Shown here: positions 23,289 through 32,252 of the stretch, one piece after another
Layout of the letters: every line of letters starts with the position of its first letter
Position numbering within the stretch: position 1 is the first letter of the stretch
Assembly: GCA_910573745.1 (NCBI GenBank)
Contig: CAJSYI010000017.1
Location: forward strand, 1-55,945
DNA length: 55,945 bases
Direction of reading: 5' to 3'
Source of the DNA: Muribaculaceae bacterium
GTDB taxonomy: Bacteria; Bacteroidota; Bacteroidia; Bacteroidales; Muribaculaceae
Made by a program: the position numbers and the translations under genes
The notes under the pieces: generated by a model
What the model saw: only the letters and a program-made list of their open reading frames with translations
Databases searched by the model: none
Told to the model about the DNA's origin: nothing

Positions 23289-24595
23289 ACATAGCAATCG
23301 TAGGCACAGGATACGTGGGGCTCGTCTCCGGAGCATGCTTCGCAGAGATGGGAATCGACGTTACGTGCATTGACATAGACCGCAGCAAAATCGACAGGCT
23401 CGCAGGAGGGGAAATACCCATCTACGAGCCGGGACTCGAAGAGATGGTGAAGCGCAACGTGGAGGCCGGAAGGCTTCATTTCACCACGTCCCTGCCCGAG
23501 ACGCTGCCGAAAGTGGAGGTGGTGTTCTCTGCAGTAGGCACTCCTCCCGACGAGGACGGCTCCGCCGACCTGCAATACGTGCTCGACGTGGCGCGTGAGT
23601 TCGGACGCCACATCGGCCGATACACGCTGCTCGTAACCAAGTCCACCGTCCCGGTAGGCACGGCGGCCAAAGTGCGTGAGGCGATAAGCGAAGAGCTTGC
23701 CAGGCGAGGCGCGGACGTGCCTTTCGACGTGGCCTCCAACCCGGAATTCCTGAAGGAAGGCGCGGCCATCAAAGACTTCATGAGCCCCGACCGCGTGGTG
23801 GTCGGCACAGAAAGCGAACAGGCGCGAAAGGTGATGGAACGCCTTTACCGTCCTTTCATGGTGGTCAGCGACCGTATGATATTCACCGACATACCGTCGG
23901 CAGAGATGATAAAGTACGCGGCCAACTCCATGCTGGCCACGCGCATATCGTTCATGAACGACATCGCCAACCTATGCGAGCTTGTTGGTGCTGACGTGAA
24001 CATGGTGCGCAAAGGGATAGGCTCCGACACGCGGATAGGCAAGAAATTCCTGTATGCCGGATGCGGCTACGGCGGCTCATGCTTCCCGAAAGACGTGAAG
24101 GCCCTCATCAAGTCTGCCGAACAGGCGGGTTACGATATGCGCGTTCTGCGTGCCGTCGAAGAGGTGAACGCCGCCCAGAAAGAGGTGCTTTTCAAAAAAC
24201 TGCTCAGGCACTTCGGAGGCTCGCTGAAAGGGAAGCGAGTGGCGTTGTGGGGACTCGCCTTCAAGCCTGAGACCGACGACATGCGCGAAGCCCCCGCGCT
24301 CGTGCTCATAGACCGCCTGAAGAGCGGAGGCGCCGACGTGCGCGTCTTCGACCCCGTGGCGATGGACGAGTGCCGGCGCAGGCTGGGCGACGCGGTGGAG
24401 TACGCTTCCGACATGTACGACGCGGCAGTGGACGCGGATGCCCTCCTGCTCGTGACGGAATGGAAACAGTTCCGCATACCGTCGCTGCCGGTGCTTAAAC
24501 GCACCATGCGCCGACCGCTCATAATCGACGGGCGCAACATCTACGACCCTGAATACATGAAGGAAGCCGGGTTCACATACGACAAGATAGGATAA
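23285..24595 (+). CDS. ugd: UDP-glucose 6-dehydrogenase
   Basis: A 436-residue cytoplasmic enzyme that oxidises UDP-glucose to UDP-glucuronate with NAD+, feeding the exopolysaccharide. The start ATG at 23285 overlaps the previous stop. The Rossmann motif is IAIVGTGYVGLVSG, and ESEQAR-type and NPEFLKEGAA motifs are present. Catalytic Cys266 is in GYGGSCFPKD. The C-terminal UDP-binding domain contains LWGLAFKPETDDMREAP. Full length. A UDP-N-acetylmannosamine dehydrogenase is less likely because of the NPEFLKEG and ugd-type motifs. Confidence 0.95.
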   Translation: MNIAIVGTGYVGLVSGACFAEMGIDVTCIDIDRSKIDRLAGGEIPIYEPGLEEMVKRNVEAGRLHFTTSLPETLPKVEVVFSAVGTPPDEDGSADLQYVLDVAREFGRHIGRYTLLVTKSTVPVGTAAKVREAISEELARRGADVPFDVASNPEFLKEGAAIKDFMSPDRVVVGTESEQARKVMERLYRPFMVVSDRMIFTDIPSAEMIKYAANSMLATRISFMNDIANLCELVGADVNMVRKGIGSDTRIGKKFLYAGCGYGGSCFPKDVKALIKSAEQAGYDMRVLRAVEEVNAAQKEVLFKKLLRHFGGSLKGKRVALWGLAFKPETDDMREAPALVLIDRLKSGGADVRVFDPVAMDECRRRLGDAVEYASDMYDAAVDADALLLVTEWKQFRIPSLPVLKRTMRRPLIIDGRNIYDPEYMKEAGFTYDKIG

Positions 24596-25894
24596 TTGAA
24601 CGCGAAAGCATCGGCATATTGGGGAAAGATACGGTCGAGCCGGCTGGCCAAAGACTCGTTCTGGGCCGTTTTCGGCAACGGTCTCGGCTACGGATTCCTG
24701 ATGCTTGCCGGAATCGTAATCGCCAACTTCCTCGGAGTAGATGCCTACGGTGAATTCGGCATCGTGAAGACAACGATGCTCTACATAGCCGGATTCGCCA
24801 CCCTCGGACTCGGAATATCGTCCACGAAATACATCGCCAACGCCCTGAAGGAAGACCGTCCGGCGGTACGTTCGCTGTCGCACGACGCCATACAGATCAC
24901 GCTCGTCTTCAGTGCGTTGCTTGCCGCAGGGCTTTTCATCGCGGCAAATCCGCTCGCCCGCTTCCTCGACGAGCCGGGACTCGCGGGAGCTTTCCGCATC
25001 CTCGGTGTCATAATAGTCTGCAAGGCACTGAACACCACGCAGAACGGCATCCTCGCCGGATTCGGAGACTTCCGGGCCATAGCGCGCAACAACGTCATCT
25101 CGAGCCTCGCGATGCTGACCGGCTGCGTGCCGCTCACCTGCTGGTTCCGTCTCGACGGGGCTTTGGGCATACTCTTCTTCTCGCAGGCACTCAACGCCCT
25201 GCTCAACTGGGTTTCGCTCCGCAGGCTGATCAAAGGCCTGTCTGGGCAGAAGAACGTCTCGCGCAAACGCGAACTTTGCCTCTTCTCTTTCCCCATCGCT
25301 CTTCAGGAGCTGAACTATACCGTGTGCAGCTGGGGCGGCATAATGCTGCTGACCAAGCTGTCTTCTTCAAGCCAGGTGGGACTTTACACCGCCGCCGCCA
25401 TGTGGAACGGCGTGATAACCTTCATTCCCGGCCTGCTCTCCAACGTGATACTCTCCCACCTCAGCGGCACTGCCGGAGACAAGGCATCGCACCGGCACAC
25501 GTTGAAGACGATGCTCGGCGTAAACTTCATAACCACGATAATCCCGTTTGCGGCGGTCTACCTGCTTGCAGGATTGATCACCGGCTTCTACGGCCCGACT
25601 TTCACCGGCCTTGAAAGCGTACTGCGCATCATGACGCTCGCCACCGTATTCTCCGCCTGTTCCACCGTCCTCTATTCCGAACTGATTTCGCGCGGCCACA
25701 ACTGGCTCTCCTTCCTGTGCCGAATCATGCAAGAAGGCACGTTGTTTGCCGTAGGCTGGGTGTTGTTGGTCAAATGGAGCGGCCAAAGCGGAGCCGTATG
25801 TTTCGCTTGCGCCTATCTCATCTCAGCCATAGTCTCATTCTCTGCCCCGCTCTTATGCGTGGCTCTTCTAAGGAACAGATGCACCGCTGCCTGA
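24596..25894 (+). CDS. Wzx-type oligosaccharide flippase
   Basis: A 432-residue inner-membrane protein of the MOP/PST superfamily with about 12-14 helices, which flips lipid-linked repeat units. The start is a TTG directly after the ugd stop (TAA TTG), with an AGGAT stretch just upstream; no in-frame ATG occurs before the first helix. The family opening DSFWAVFGNGLGYGFLMLAGIVIANFLG is typical. The helices run to SFSAPLLCVALLRN. It overlaps the polymerase start by 16 bp. Confidence 0.93.
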   Translation: MNAKASAYWGKIRSSRLAKDSFWAVFGNGLGYGFLMLAGIVIANFLGVDAYGEFGIVKTTMLYIAGFATLGLGISSTKYIANALKEDRPAVRSLSHDAIQITLVFSALLAAGLFIAANPLARFLDEPGLAGAFRILGVIIVCKALNTTQNGILAGFGDFRAIARNNVISSLAMLTGCVPLTCWFRLDGALGILFFSQALNALLNWVSLRRLIKGLSGQKNVSRKRELCLFSFPIALQELNYTVCSWGGIMLLTKLSSSSQVGLYTAAAMWNGVITFIPGLLSNVILSHLSGTAGDKASHRHTLKTMLGVNFITTIIPFAAVYLLAGLITGFYGPTFTGLESVLRIMTLATVFSACSTVLYSELISRGHNWLSFLCRIMQEGTLFAVGWVLLVKWSGQSGAVCFACAYLISAIVSFSAPLLCVALLRNRCTAA

Positions 25895-27042
25895 CAAAAG
25901 AGACCGCTGCCACTGTATTGATGGCGCTTGCCTGCATCGCCTCGATGCTCAGGCAGGCAGACATACTGCTTCCCTACCCCGCGCTGTGGTATCTTAAATT
26001 CGCATGGATTCTGCCCCTGGCCTTTCTTGTTTCCTTCCGTGCCAAAGACTTTCTTGACCGCAGGCTGTGGGTATCATATGGCTTCGCCGCAGCTTTCGCC
26101 CTTTACTGCACCGTCATGCAGGCAATCACCGGAACGACATATATCGGCAAAGACCTCTACAACATCCTCACATCCGTCGCGATACTGGCCATCTCTTTTG
26201 TATACTGGAACAACTTCGGCTCAGAAAGGAATCTTCGCTTAATCCTCGGGTCGCTTCTTCTCATCACGGCCGCCAGCGCATTCAAACTGCTGGCAACCGT
26301 CATTCCGCATATCGATTATTCCACCATCAGCGGAGCATACTATCTGAAGAACTCTGTCTCGTTCGTCTTCCTGAGCGTCATCACCCTAAGCTGGGCTGCA
26401 ATCCACAGACAAGAACGAAATGACCGTTTCTGGCAATACGCTGCCATAGCGCTGATTTCAATCGTAATCCTGTGCCTGAGGTCAAGGGCCACCTATCTCG
26501 GAATGGCCTTCGTGGTCATATATGCAATCTGCGCTCTGAAAAACAGGAACACGCAATTGTATGTCATAGCAGGAGTTTCGTTTACGGCCCTGACCATCCT
26601 CTTCACACCGGCACTGCATGAATTTTTCATCGACCGGCTCCTTTTGGCATGCCGCACGCTGGACAATACGAACCTGTTCTTTTCCTACAGGCTGAGCCAT
26701 ATTTCAAATGAGCTTCAGACAATGAACGGAATGTGGATATTCGGCAAAGGATGCGTCTATCTCGACTGCTTCCCCATCGCCATAACAATCCAGTACGGGA
26801 TAGTCGGGGCTTTGATTGTCTTCTCCTTTCTGGCATACGTGGCCTACAGAATATCCGAAATCCGTCCGGCCAAGTCCGCATATCTGAAACAAGCCGCAAT
26901 CCTCCTCTTCTGGAGCTTCATGACAGTTTCCATATTCGAAGCCCACGTGCCGTTCGGCACGGGAGTCAAATGCTTCGCCCTTTGGATGACATTAGGTATG
27001 CTGTCGGCTCAAACAGCATACAATCCAAAAAAGCACAAATGA
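25879..27042 (+). CDS. Wzy-type polysaccharide polymerase
   Basis: A 387-residue polytopic protein. I choose ATG 25879 because AAGGAA lies 6 nt upstream; an ATG at 25855 is possible. About ten hydrophobic helices are separated by short loops, with a large periplasmic loop (about residues 255-300, LLLACRTLDNTNLFFSYRLS region), as in Wzy/O-antigen polymerase families. Sequence is poorly conserved in this class, so the call rests on topology and on its position between flippase and glycosyltransferase. It overlaps the next gene as ATGA. Confidence 0.78.
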   Translation: MHRCLTKETAATVLMALACIASMLRQADILLPYPALWYLKFAWILPLAFLVSFRAKDFLDRRLWVSYGFAAAFALYCTVMQAITGTTYIGKDLYNILTSVAILAISFVYWNNFGSERNLRLILGSLLLITAASAFKLLATVIPHIDYSTISGAYYLKNSVSFVFLSVITLSWAAIHRQERNDRFWQYAAIALISIVILCLRSRATYLGMAFVVIYAICALKNRNTQLYVIAGVSFTALTILFTPALHEFFIDRLLLACRTLDNTNLFFSYRLSHISNELQTMNGMWIFGKGCVYLDCFPIAITIQYGIVGALIVFSFLAYVAYRISEIRPAKSAYLKQAAILLFWSFMTVSIFEAHVPFGTGVKCFALWMTLGMLSAQTAYNPKKHK

Positions 27043-28202
27043 AACTGCTATTCCATCTGCCGTGTTATCCTGCTATCGGAGGCATTCAAACAGTAACCGA
27101 CATCATTGTCAAAGAACTTATCAAGAAAGGATACGAAGTCCACATAATATCGCATTTTGAACAGGCTTCCGCAAAAAGCACGAATGCATCCAATGGAATC
27201 AAGACATTTCTGATGCCAGACCCGCGACTGCGTGATTCAAAGCCAAACAGGCACTATATGCTCAATCTCATAAAAGAGAACAAATATGACCTTGTAATCT
27301 TTCAAGACAGTTATGCACCTGTGGAAAAAACGGTAATTGAATCTGCAAAGTCAGCAAACGTCCCTCTAATCACATTTGAACACAGTTCACCAAATTTCGT
27401 CAGAAACAAACGGCATCTTCAACCCGTCTACACTTTCAAGGGCTTTTTACGGCAAGTGCTTCACCCATACCTGCTGCACAGGGATATAAAACGCCGCAGA
27501 TACATCTTCAGCAACTGCCGCAAATACGTTGTATTGTCCAGATTCCACATTGATGAATTTTCGCACCTCACAGGCATAGCGTATGACAATCCTAAATTCA
27601 GAGCGATTCCAAATCCGACAACAGTGCACGAATCGCCGACATTGGCCAAGAACGGTAAAAAGAACCAGATACTCTTTGTCGGAAGGCTCGTGAAAGAAAA
27701 AAGGGTGGACTGCCTACTGAGAATATGGAAAATTACACAGCCTTACTTATCAGGCTGGGAATTCATCATAGTGGGAGACGGACCGGAAAAAAAAAGACTA
27801 CATTCTTTGTCTGACAACCTCAGGCTCTCAAACATCCGTTTTGAAGGATTCAAGAATCCTTCAATATATTATCAGGAATCTAAGATTCTCTTGCTATGCT
27901 CCAAAATGGAGGGATGGGGGATGGTAATCGCCGAAGCTATGCAATACGGATGCGTACCTGTATGCCTTGACTCATTCTCCTCTCTAAAAGACATCATCGA
28001 CCACGAGGAAAACGGAATAATAATAGGCAAACAGAATGTTCCGGATGAATGGCGCAAGGCACTCACAACCTTAGCTACAAACGATGAACAATTAACTCAA
28101 ATATCGGAAAAAGCAAAGGACAAAGCCCATACTTTCGATATAAAAAGCGTAATACTTCATTGGGAAAAGCTGTTCAACGAATCAATTCAAAATCAACAAT
28201 GA
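27039..28202 (+). CDS. Glycosyltransferase family 4
   Basis: A 387-residue cytoplasmic GT-B enzyme. ATG 27039 gives the family N-terminus MKLLFHLPCYPAIGGIQTV (the GG loop). The donor-binding half shows ILFVGRLVKEKRVDCLLRIW, FIIVGDGPEKKRLHSL and the EX7E-like ESKILLLCSKMEGWGMVIAEAM. It transfers a sugar to the lipid-linked repeat; donor and linkage cannot be read from sequence. The start overlaps the previous stop, and the stop overlaps the next start (ATGA both times). The gene is visibly AT-richer than its flanks. Confidence 0.92.
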   Translation: MKLLFHLPCYPAIGGIQTVTDIIVKELIKKGYEVHIISHFEQASAKSTNASNGIKTFLMPDPRLRDSKPNRHYMLNLIKENKYDLVIFQDSYAPVEKTVIESAKSANVPLITFEHSSPNFVRNKRHLQPVYTFKGFLRQVLHPYLLHRDIKRRRYIFSNCRKYVVLSRFHIDEFSHLTGIAYDNPKFRAIPNPTTVHESPTLAKNGKKNQILFVGRLVKEKRVDCLLRIWKITQPYLSGWEFIIVGDGPEKKRLHSLSDNLRLSNIRFEGFKNPSIYYQESKILLLCSKMEGWGMVIAEAMQYGCVPVCLDSFSSLKDIIDHEENGIIIGKQNVPDEWRKALTTLATNDEQLTQISEKAKDKAHTFDIKSVILHWEKLFNESIQNQQ

Positions 28203-29476
28203 ACTTGCTCACCAACCTGTTCTCCGGGAATCAGGTCTTTATCGACAGATTCATAGGATGGAAAAGCATTGTCATAGCGTTTGTCATGGCAATCTTCCCT
28301 ATCTGCAGAATATTAGGTTTTATCCCTGAAGAGGCATCATTGTACATATATTACGGCAGTCTGGCTACAGGAGCCACATATGCATTCTTCAACCTTAAGC
28401 ACATCATGACCGCGCCAACAGTCATGATTGCGGTCTGCATCCTGAGCATCCTTATCGGCAATCCTGCCCCCGTATTCTCTTCTTGGACAAGGCTTGGGCT
28501 TTTTCTAATGGTTATATTATCAGTGTTCCCGCTTCTGCAGTCAGACAGATTGATGGCATACAGAGGCAAAATCACCTTTTTCACTTTATGGATCATCGTG
28601 GCAGTTTCTGTTGGATCGCTGATTGCATTCTTTTTGGGAATCAATTATATGCGGCTTGACTATAACTATGTGTATCTTGATCTTACAGAAGCGGGAATAT
28701 TCGGTGGACTGACTACACATTCTATGGTATTAGGCCCAATCAGCGGTGTGGCAATCATTTTTCTTATATGGAGAATGACATGCATCAACAAGGGATTGTT
28801 AAAGATAACAATCTCCTTGCTTATGTGTGTAGCATGCATTGCTGCCTTGTTTCTGAGTGCTTCACGTGGAGCGTTGGTAGCCACTGCGGCAAGCGTTCTG
28901 ATTGTTATATATCTGAAATCAAGACACAAATGGTCAAACTTAATGAATGCGTTTCTGGTTTCCGTTCTACTGTTCGCTGTTTTTTCTCCAGTAATCATCC
29001 CATTCACCTCCGGGGTGATAGAGAAACAACAAAACAATATACAATCCGGAAGCACATTTTTCTCAAGAGAAGCAAAATGGAACAACAGATGGGAGGAGTT
29101 TATTGACAATCCATTTTTCGGTGTCGGATTCTCAGCGATGGATCCAAAAAACACAGAAGACTATTTTATCGATACAGGAGTGAATGAGCCAGGCAGCTCA
29201 TGGCTCGCCATACTTTCAATGACTGGAATAATAGGTTTTATCACTTTCTTCTATCTGGTTTTTTTCACCTATAAGCGACTATGGAAGATGGCAGGACCCC
29301 ACAACAAAGATTCCATCCTGATATTGGGTGTTTTTTCCCTTTTTCTTATCCATCTGATCATTGAAGGCTACATTTATGCAGCAGGCAGTTACCTCTGTTA
29401 TCTCTTCTGGCTCATCTTTGGCAATGGACTTTCATTAGCTCATAAAAAGGTTGCGATGACCAGAAAGCGTTTATGA
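28199..29476 (+). CDS. O-antigen ligase/polymerase family membrane protein (Wzy_C-like)
   Basis: A 425-residue polytopic protein with about 11 helices. Near residue 290-335 a periplasmic loop with FFSREAKWNNRWEEF and DNPFFGVGFSAM resembles the Wzy_C/RfaL region (Arg followed by a GxG element). ATG 28199 overlaps the previous stop. A second polymerase-like gene in one locus can be a ligase, an alternative polymerase, or one that adds a branch; sequence cannot decide. AT-rich codon use matches the genes on either side of it and differs from the rest of the operon. Confidence 0.8.
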   Translation: MNLLTNLFSGNQVFIDRFIGWKSIVIAFVMAIFPICRILGFIPEEASLYIYYGSLATGATYAFFNLKHIMTAPTVMIAVCILSILIGNPAPVFSSWTRLGLFLMVILSVFPLLQSDRLMAYRGKITFFTLWIIVAVSVGSLIAFFLGINYMRLDYNYVYLDLTEAGIFGGLTTHSMVLGPISGVAIIFLIWRMTCINKGLLKITISLLMCVACIAALFLSASRGALVATAASVLIVIYLKSRHKWSNLMNAFLVSVLLFAVFSPVIIPFTSGVIEKQQNNIQSGSTFFSREAKWNNRWEEFIDNPFFGVGFSAMDPKNTEDYFIDTGVNEPGSSWLAILSMTGIIGFITFFYLVFFTYKRLWKMAGPHNKDSILILGVFSLFLIHLIIEGYIYAAGSYLCYLFWLIFGNGLSLAHKKVAMTRKRL

Positions 29477-30666
29477 AAAGGCTTCTCCAGATAAATACGG
29501 TGGCGGCCGGCGGTTCCACGGGGAAAATTGTCGAAAGCATAGGACGGATGGCAATCGCCGATGGCTGGGAGTCTTGGATAGCATATGGCCGGGGGAACCC
29601 AAAAAGTGAATCAAACCTTATCCGCATCGGCAACGATGTAGATATGATGTGGCATGGATTGCAGACGCGCCTGTTTGACCGACACGGCCTCGCCTCGAAA
29701 AAAGCCACAAAAACCTTCATCAAGGAAATTAAAAAGATAAATCCTGACCTCATCCATCTGCACAACATCCACGGCTATTATCTGAATTACCCGTTGCTAT
29801 TTAAGTTCCTCAAAGAATGGGGTGGTCCCGTGGTCTGGACTCTACATGACTGCTGGGCCTTTACTGGACACTGCACCAACTTCCAGAACCCAAAATGCGA
29901 CAAATGGATGTGCGGATGCAACAAATGCAGTCAGCCATACGATTATCCCAAATCTTGGCGCAAAGACAGAAGCGACATCAGTTTTACAGAGAAACGCCTT
30001 ACGTTTCGGAGCATCATCAAGCAACTCACCATAGTGGCAGTTTCGGAATGGCTTAAAGACTCCATCAAAAAATCCTTTCTTTCGGAAGCACGTATAACCG
30101 CAATACACAACGGCATAGACTTAAATGCATTCAAACCATATTCCACAGATACCTCCGAAAATGTCATATTAGGCGTCGCAAACGTATGGTCTGATAAAAA
30201 GGGCATTGATGAATTTGTCTTTCTAAGGGAACAACTACCTGAGAACTGTAAAATCATCCTCGTAGGGATGACGCAAAAACAGATTAAGAGCTTGCCATCC
30301 GGAATAACTGGCATAGGCAAAACAAACAGCCAGCAAGAACTTGCAAGACTTTATTCTTCGGCAACGGTCTTTGTCAATCCCACAAAAGAAGAGACATTGT
30401 CGCTCACAAACATAGAAGCCCAGGCATGCGGGACTCCGGTAATATGCTATGCAACAGGAGGAACTCCAGAAACCGTTTCATCAGAAACAGGGATACTGAT
30501 TCCGTCAGGCGACAAGGAAAAATTACTTGATGCAGTAACCAGATTGTTGGAGACACCTAAATGCGGACTGGCGGAGGCTTGCCGCGAAAGGGCTGTCAGG
30601 CTTTTCGACCAAAAAGACCGCTTCGCCGAATACATCAGCTTGTACAACAGCCTTCTGGGCAGATGA
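29473..30666 (+). CDS. Glycosyltransferase family 4
   Basis: A 397-residue GT-B enzyme starting at the ATGA overlap with the previous gene. The N-terminus MKRLLQINTVAAGGSTGKIV has the acceptor-side glycine loop; LIHLHNIHGYYLNYPLLF and WTLHDCWAFTGHC follow. A Cys-rich insert CDKWMCGCNKC (about residues 140-150) is common in WcaC/WcaL-like transferases. The donor half has VAVSEWLKDS, HNGIDLNAFKP and FVNPTKEETLSLTNIEAQACG. Donor sugar unknown. AT-rich like the two genes before it, and the last gene of the AT-rich block. Confidence 0.93.
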   Translation: MKRLLQINTVAAGGSTGKIVESIGRMAIADGWESWIAYGRGNPKSESNLIRIGNDVDMMWHGLQTRLFDRHGLASKKATKTFIKEIKKINPDLIHLHNIHGYYLNYPLLFKFLKEWGGPVVWTLHDCWAFTGHCTNFQNPKCDKWMCGCNKCSQPYDYPKSWRKDRSDISFTEKRLTFRSIIKQLTIVAVSEWLKDSIKKSFLSEARITAIHNGIDLNAFKPYSTDTSENVILGVANVWSDKKGIDEFVFLREQLPENCKIILVGMTQKQIKSLPSGITGIGKTNSQQELARLYSSATVFVNPTKEETLSLTNIEAQACGTPVICYATGGTPETVSSETGILIPSGDKEKLLDAVTRLLETPKCGLAEACRERAVRLFDQKDRFAEYISLYNSLLGR

Positions 30667-31490
30667 CAATCCAAATCCATCATCTAAAAACTTTGAAGAA
30701 ACCTAAGATTTCGGTAATAACCCCGGCCTTCAACAGCGCGGCCACGATAACCGACACCATAGAAAGCGTGCTGACGCAGTCTTACCCCTGCGTGGAGCAT
30801 GTAATCATCGACGGAGGATCGACCGACGGAACCGTGGACATAATCCGCCGTATGGAACGCCATTACGAAGGATGCCTGCGATGGGTGAGCGAACCCGACG
30901 GCGGACTCTACGACGCGATGAACAAAGGAATCCGGATGGCGACCGGAGACGTGGTAGGAATACTGAATTCCGACGATTTCTTCACCGATGAGAAATCACT
31001 CAAGACAGTGGCCGACGCTTTCGGCAACGACACGGACGCCGTTTTCGGCAACCTCAAGTTCGTAGGACGCGAAGACACCGAGAAAGTGATGCGCATATGG
31101 AAAGGAAGCCCATACCGCAGTTTTCGTAAAGGGTGGCATCCCGGACATCCTACGTTCTATGCCAAAAAATCGCTGTACAATGACTTCGGAGGCTTCAACA
31201 CCGCCTTCAGGATTGCCGCCGATTTTGAGCTGATGCTGCGTTTCATCGAGAAAAACAGGATTCGGACACGGTATCTGGACAGATGTCTTGTCGATATGCG
31301 CGTAGGAGGCACAAGCACACGCAGCCTGCGCAACATCATAGAAGGAAACCGCGAAGTGATGAGGGCTTTCACCGTCAACGGAATAAAGGTCTCGCCGCTC
31401 TATCCTCTCATGAGGCTTCTGCCCAAAATCCATGGACTGTTTACCCACAACCTGTTATCCACATTACTGTCAGACCGTGGCAACGGCTGA
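30663..31490 (+). CDS. Glycosyltransferase family 2
   Basis: A 275-residue GT-A enzyme. ATG 30663 overlaps the previous stop (ATGA). Core motifs: KISVITPAFNSAATITDTIESVL, IIDGGSTDGTVDII, SEPDGGLYDAMNKGI, and ILNSDDFF (the DxD-like metal site). HPTFYAKKSLYNDFGGFN and IAADFELMLRF are the acceptor-side signature of WcaA/WfgS-like enzymes. Sugar and linkage unknown. Base composition returns here to the GC-richer style of the operon. Confidence 0.94.
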   Translation: MTIQIHHLKTLKKPKISVITPAFNSAATITDTIESVLTQSYPCVEHVIIDGGSTDGTVDIIRRMERHYEGCLRWVSEPDGGLYDAMNKGIRMATGDVVGILNSDDFFTDEKSLKTVADAFGNDTDAVFGNLKFVGREDTEKVMRIWKGSPYRSFRKGWHPGHPTFYAKKSLYNDFGGFNTAFRIAADFELMLRFIEKNRIRTRYLDRCLVDMRVGGTSTRSLRNIIEGNREVMRAFTVNGIKVSPLYPLMRLLPKIHGLFTHNLLSTLLSDRGNG

Positions 31491-31512
31491 TTTCCATTCC
31501 CGCCATGACAGA

Positions 31513-32199
31513 ATGAAAATTCAAACACACTCTAAATACCCGACGTTTAACAATAGGGGGGGATTCCCGACCCGAGAAATCAAGGAAACCGTGGTCATTG
31601 ACGGGATGTCGCCGGTCGGCAAATGCCTTAAACGAACCGCAGACATAGCTTTGTCGTCTTTTCTGATTCTCTGCTGCTCTCCCCTCTACCTGATATGCTA
31701 CATCGCCATCAAACGTGAGGACAGAGGCCCGGCCATTTTCAGGCAGGAACGCATCGGACTCCACGGCAAACCGTTCCACATCCTCAAATTCAGAAGCATG
31801 AAATCCGACTCGGAACTGAACGGCCCGGCACTCTACCAAGGCGACGACGACCCGCGCCTGACCGTGGCAGGACGTTTCCTGCGCGAGCATCACCTTGACG
31901 AGCTTCCGCAGCTCGTGAATGTGCTGAAGGGAGACATGACCTTCGTCGGCCATCGTCCGGAACGAAGGTTCTACATCGATAGGATAATAGAACAAGACCC
32001 TCGCTACGAGTCGCTGTACCAATGCCGCCCCGGAGTAACCTCCATAGCCACATTGCGCAACGGATACACCGACACGATGGACAAAATGCTCAGGCGGCTC
32101 AGATACGACCTTTTCTATCTGCGCCACCGCTCCTGGCTTCTTGACATGAAGATTCTCGCCCAGACATTCTTCAGCATCGTAGGGGCGAAGAAGTTTTGA
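31513..32199 (+). CDS. Undecaprenyl-phosphate sugar-1-phosphate transferase (priming)
   Basis: A 228-residue inner-membrane enzyme that loads the first sugar-1-phosphate on undecaprenyl phosphate. It is the short monotopic form with one helix (about residues 45-67, ALSSFLILCCSPLYLICYIAI). Motifs: KRTADIALS, PAIFRQERIGLHGKPFHILKFRSM, FLREHHLDELPQLVNVLKGDMTFVGHRPER. The usual K-T-SLDELPQ reads H-HLDELPQ here. ATG 31513 is 23 nt after the previous stop. The first sugar cannot be read from sequence. Confidence 0.94.
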   Translation: MKIQTHSKYPTFNNRGGFPTREIKETVVIDGMSPVGKCLKRTADIALSSFLILCCSPLYLICYIAIKREDRGPAIFRQERIGLHGKPFHILKFRSMKSDSELNGPALYQGDDDPRLTVAGRFLREHHLDELPQLVNVLKGDMTFVGHRPERRFYIDRIIEQDPRYESLYQCRPGVTSIATLRNGYTDTMDKMLRRLRYDLFYLRHRSWLLDMKILAQTFFSIVGAKKF

Positions 32200-32203
32200 G
32201 ATT

Positions 32204-32233
32204 CCGTCGGACATCCTTAAGGACATCCGACGG
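32204..32233 (+). other. Intercistronic hairpin in the exopolysaccharide operon
   Basis: Outer 8-bp stem CCGTCGGA/TCCGACGG with an inner self-complementary TCCTTAAGGA. It lies between the priming transferase and the aminotransferase genes and has no T-run, so a processing or stability element is more likely than a terminator. Confidence 0.55.
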
Positions 32234-32252
32234 AGCAAAAACACAGATAAAC

